Shown in pieces: positions 49,003 to 51,222 of a DNA stretch of 51,222 nucleotides. The position numbers and the translations under genes are program-made. Position 1 is the first letter of the stretch. Each line of letters begins with the position of its first letter. The notes below the pieces were generated by a model. It was not told the origin of the DNA. It saw only the letters and a list, made by a program, of their open reading frames with translations, and made no database searches. Origin of the DNA: Deltaproteobacteria bacterium (GTDB taxonomy: Bacteria > Desulfobacterota > Desulfovibrionia > Desulfovibrionales > Desulfovibrionaceae); contig JAISBT010000046.1 in NCBI GenBank assembly GCA_031266055.1, positions 1-51,222 on the forward strand, given 5' to 3'.

Positions 49003-49480
49003 TTAGAGCAGTTTGATTTTGAGACGCTCCCTCCGGCGCTTTACGGCGCAACATCGCTGCTGTCTTCATCCGTAGCTTCCTTCGTCGCAACGGCTGAAGC
49101 GCGGTAGCCGTTAAGCGGCTTGCCGCTTTACGGATAGCGACAGCGATTGTCCAAGGCGGAATGTATAGCAACTATTTGCTGTCTTCATCCGTAAGCTGCT
49201 GCGCAGCAACGGCTGAAGCGCGGTAGCCGTTAAGCGGCTTGCCGCTTTACGGATAGCGACAGCGATTGTCCAAGACGGAATGTATAGCAACTATTTGCTG
49301 TCTTCATCCGTAGCTTCCTTCGTCGCAACGGCTGAAGCGCGGTAACCGTTAAGCGGCTTGCCGCTTTACGGATAGCGACAGCGATTGTCCAAGGCGGAAT
49401 GTATAGCAACTATTTGCTGTCTTCATCCGTAGCTTCCTTCGTCGCAACGGCTGAAGCAAGTTTCGCCTACGCCTGCGGGG
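49003..49480. repeat. Composite repeat with exact 119-bp tandem array
   Basis: The motif TGTCTTCATC begins units at 49,061, 49,180, 49,299 and 49,418, giving three full periods of exactly 119 bases and a partial fourth. Within each unit one 20-base slot is either GTAGCTTCCTTCGTCGCAAC or GTAAGCTGCTGCGCAGCAAC (the latter in the second unit). Other blocks are the ACGGCTGAAGC and TTAAGCGGCTTGCCGCTTTA hairpin. The array is bordered on the left by the AGAGCAGTTTGATTTTGAGACGC composite and on the right by the TTTCGCCTACGCCTGCGGGG block, into which the acetyl-CoA hydrolase gene ends. No gene is present. Confidence 0.85.
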
Positions 49481-50975
49481 CGGGCTGCGGCAGCATGCTG
49501 CCTGTTGCCGCAAAGCGCGTGTGGAACGAAAAAGCTTGCGCGAGAATATGGGGAGTGTGCCCGCCGGCGGCAAAGGCCTCTTTTGCGTAGTCCCGGAGCG
49601 CTTCCCGGTAATCCGGGTGCGCCGTGTTGTCAATAATGACCCGGACTCTTTCCCGCGGCGCCAGACCGCGCAGATCGGCAAGACCGCGTTCAGTGATGAG
49701 GATATCCACATCATGTTCGGTATGGTCATGGTGGGTCACCATGGGAACCACCGAGGACAGGGCTCCCCCCCTGGCGTAGGATTTGGTCACAAAGCAGGTA
49801 TACAGGGCATTGCGCGCAAAGTCGCCGGAGCCGCCGATGCCGTTCATCATTTTTGAGCCGAGCACATGCGTGGAATTGACGTTGCCGTAAATGTCGTATT
49901 CAAGCGCCGTGTTGCAGGCAATAACCCCGAGGCGGCGGATAAGTTCCGGGTTGTTGGAAACATCCTGCGGCCGTAAAATGAGTTTGCCGTGCAACTTTTT
50001 TACGTCTTTAAGACGGCTGCGGTATTTTTCAGTCAGGGAGAGGGCGGCGGTGGAAACGACCTTCATCCTGCCGGAGTCGAGAAGATCAAGAACAGTGTCC
50101 TGAGCCACTTCCGTGAACATGGAAAGGCCGGTAAAAGGAGAATCCTCAAAACCCCGTAAAACCGCGTTGGCAACAGCTCCCACTCCGGATTGCAGCGGCA
50201 GCAGCGCATTGGTCAGCCGGCCTTTTTTGACCTCATGTTTTAAAAATTCAATTAAATGTCCGGCAATGGCATCGGTTTCCGCATCGCCGGGCACCAGTGA
50301 AACCGCTTCGTCCGGGAGCTGATGCACGACAATGGCCGCGATCTTTTCCGGGTTTACCGGGATTACCGGAACGCCGATTTTATCCCAGGGGTTGACCAGA
50401 GGGATGGGTTTGCGCCCCGGACGCGTTTCCGGCACATAGATGTCGTGCAGCCCGAACATATCCGGAGAGTGCGTTTCATTGACCTCAACAATGACTTTTT
50501 CCGCCGTGAGCGCATAGAGGGCATTGTTGCCGACAGAGGTGGTGCAGACAATTCCTCCGTTTTCATCAATGCAGGTCGCGTCAATTATGGCCACGTCCGC
50601 TTTGGGCATATGCCCGAAACGCATATATTCCCCGGTATGCGAAAGATGCTGGTCAAGGTACATGACCTCGCCCCTGTTGATATGCCCGCGCAGTTTCTCA
50701 GAACCCTGATACGGGCCCCTTCTGGCGATAACGCCAGTATCGCCCAGGTCTTCATCAAGATTGGAGCCTATGGATGCGCCGGTCATCAGAGTTACGGCTA
50801 TTTTTTCCCCGTTTTGCGCGCGTTTGACCAGAGCGCGCGGCACAGCCCTGGCATCGCCGAACTTGGTAAACCCTGAAATGCCCAGCACCATGCCGTCTTT
50901 GATCAGCATTGCCGCTTCCTCGGCGCTGCAAATTTTGCTGTGTAACGATTTTTTGCGTATACGATCCAGATTCAT
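49467..50975 (-). CDS. Acetyl-CoA hydrolase/CoA-transferase family protein
   Basis: A 502-residue protein of the acetyl-CoA hydrolase/transferase family (succinyl-CoA:acetate CoA-transferase type). N-terminal domain: MLIKDGMVLGISGFTKFGDA, TGASIGSNLDEDLGDTGVIA, RRGPYQGSEKLRGHINRGEV. C-terminal domain: the catalytic Glu in SMFTEVAQDTVLDLLDSGRM, GSGDFARNALYTCFVTKSYA and SVVPMVTHHDHTEHDVDILI. It links acetate or other acids with CoA. Its last residues (QPAPQA and the stop) are encoded by a repeat block shared with 18,668 and 40,560, so the original C-terminus was probably replaced by repeat insertion. The ATG at 50,975 has AAAGGAA upstream. Confidence 0.9.
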   Translation of the reverse strand: MNLDRIRKKSLHSKICSAEEAAMLIKDGMVLGISGFTKFGDARAVPRALVKRAQNGEKIAVTLMTGASIGSNLDEDLGDTGVIARRGPYQGSEKLRGHINRGEVMYLDQHLSHTGEYMRFGHMPKADVAIIDATCIDENGGIVCTTSVGNNALYALTAEKVIVEVNETHSPDMFGLHDIYVPETRPGRKPIPLVNPWDKIGVPVIPVNPEKIAAIVVHQLPDEAVSLVPGDAETDAIAGHLIEFLKHEVKKGRLTNALLPLQSGVGAVANAVLRGFEDSPFTGLSMFTEVAQDTVLDLLDSGRMKVVSTAALSLTEKYRSRLKDVKKLHGKLILRPQDVSNNPELIRRLGVIACNTALEYDIYGNVNSTHVLGSKMMNGIGGSGDFARNALYTCFVTKSYARGGALSSVVPMVTHHDHTEHDVDILITERGLADLRGLAPRERVRVIIDNTAHPDYREALRDYAKEAFAAGGHTPHILAQAFSFHTRFAATGSMLPQPAPQA

Positions 50976-51079
50976 CAAAAATTCCTTTATGGTTTAAAAG
51001 CTCCCCCTTGCAGGGAAATTTCCGCTTGAAACCCGGCCATGCCGGGTATTCCTTACTTGGCCCCTCCACGCGGGGAGGG

Positions 51080-51222
51080 AGCGTCTCAAAGTTAAATTGC
51101 CTTAGAGCGTTTTAACATTGAAAATGTATAAAGCGCTCTGCAAGGATTTGCCTGCAAATCCTTGCCGCGAGATTGTCGCGAGGCGAACTTGCTTCAGCCG
51201 TTGCGACGAAGGAAGCTACGGA
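51080..51222. repeat. Composite intergenic repeat at right window edge
   Basis: GCGTCTCAAAGTTAAATTGCC, then TTAGAGCGTTTTAACATTG, a GCAAGGATTTGCC segment and the GTTGCGACGAAGGAAGCTAC slot at the end. Same composite and orientation as 39,900-40,090, but with the alternative slot sequence. It continues beyond the window. The preceding 50,976-51,079 has small hairpins (CCCGGCCATGCCGGG) and no gene. Confidence 0.75.

Noticed and set aside
49061-49460. Possible CRISPR array
   Set aside because: The repeat unit is 119 bp with no short repeat/variable spacer pattern, and no cas gene is present.

Overview
The window reads as a chromosome segment of a Desulfovibrionaceae-type deltaproteobacterium, perhaps host-associated. 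The housekeeping order thrS-infC-rpmI-rplT-pheS-pheT, beside a MerR-type gene and then rpe and tkt, matches the order I recall from Desulfovibrio. Anaerobe-style organic-acid genes, a sigma-54 amtB-glnB unit, fliM and a LapG-type protease fit the same group. This is judged from gene content and protein resemblance only; no database was searched.

Region 1 (1 to about 8,400) is part of an integrated satellite-like or phage-like element that continues off the left edge. It has an AlpA-type regulator, a large DUF3987 primase/helicase-like protein, a run of small genes with ATGA overlaps (one, a DUF6378 gene, frameshifted), an ERCC4 nuclease, cysteine-knuckle proteins, an XRE repressor with two matching operators, and a HIRAN protein. 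Its most striking parts are 13 copies of a 7-9 bp repeat packed into the 3' end of the primase gene, and three other short-repeat families in the non-coding stretch 6,137-6,540. Both look like replication or regulatory arrays.

Region 2 (8,627-22,000) is a catabolic island. A PrpR-like sigma-54 activator is divergent from a LarA-like gene and a split UxaA-type dehydratase; the intergenic region holds a near-consensus -24/-12 promoter and a palindromic upstream site. The operon then breaks off in a truncated tricarboxylate-receptor gene. A second operon follows: CaiB-type CoA-transferase, HMG-CoA-lyase-like enzyme, 2-hydroxyacid dehydrogenase, DASS transporter and metallo-amidohydrolase. A 9-mer from the first control region recurs in its leader. 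An IlvD-type dehydratase and a second broken gene end the island.

Region 3 (22,100-51,222) is mostly core genome: fliM, a 2-hydroxyacid dehydrogenase, an NCS2 permease, lapG, the translation operon, tRNA-Val, merR-rpe-tkt, yitT, an adhesin-like fragment, amtB-glnB, MFS, corA, mobB, DASS, MaoC, TauE and an acetyl-CoA hydrolase/transferase.

Nearly every longer intergenic gap in regions 2 and 3 is filled by palindromic repeats of several families. One is a 142-bp MITE-like element with about 18-bp imperfect terminal inverted repeats, present in three full-length copies and several deleted ones. Another has CTAG ends and occurs as 61-bp and 306-bp forms. A third includes a tandem array with an exact 119-bp period. 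The repeats lie inside the translation operon and between amtB and glnB, and supply stop codons to at least two coding sequences. With the iteron-like arrays, they are the most unusual content of the window.
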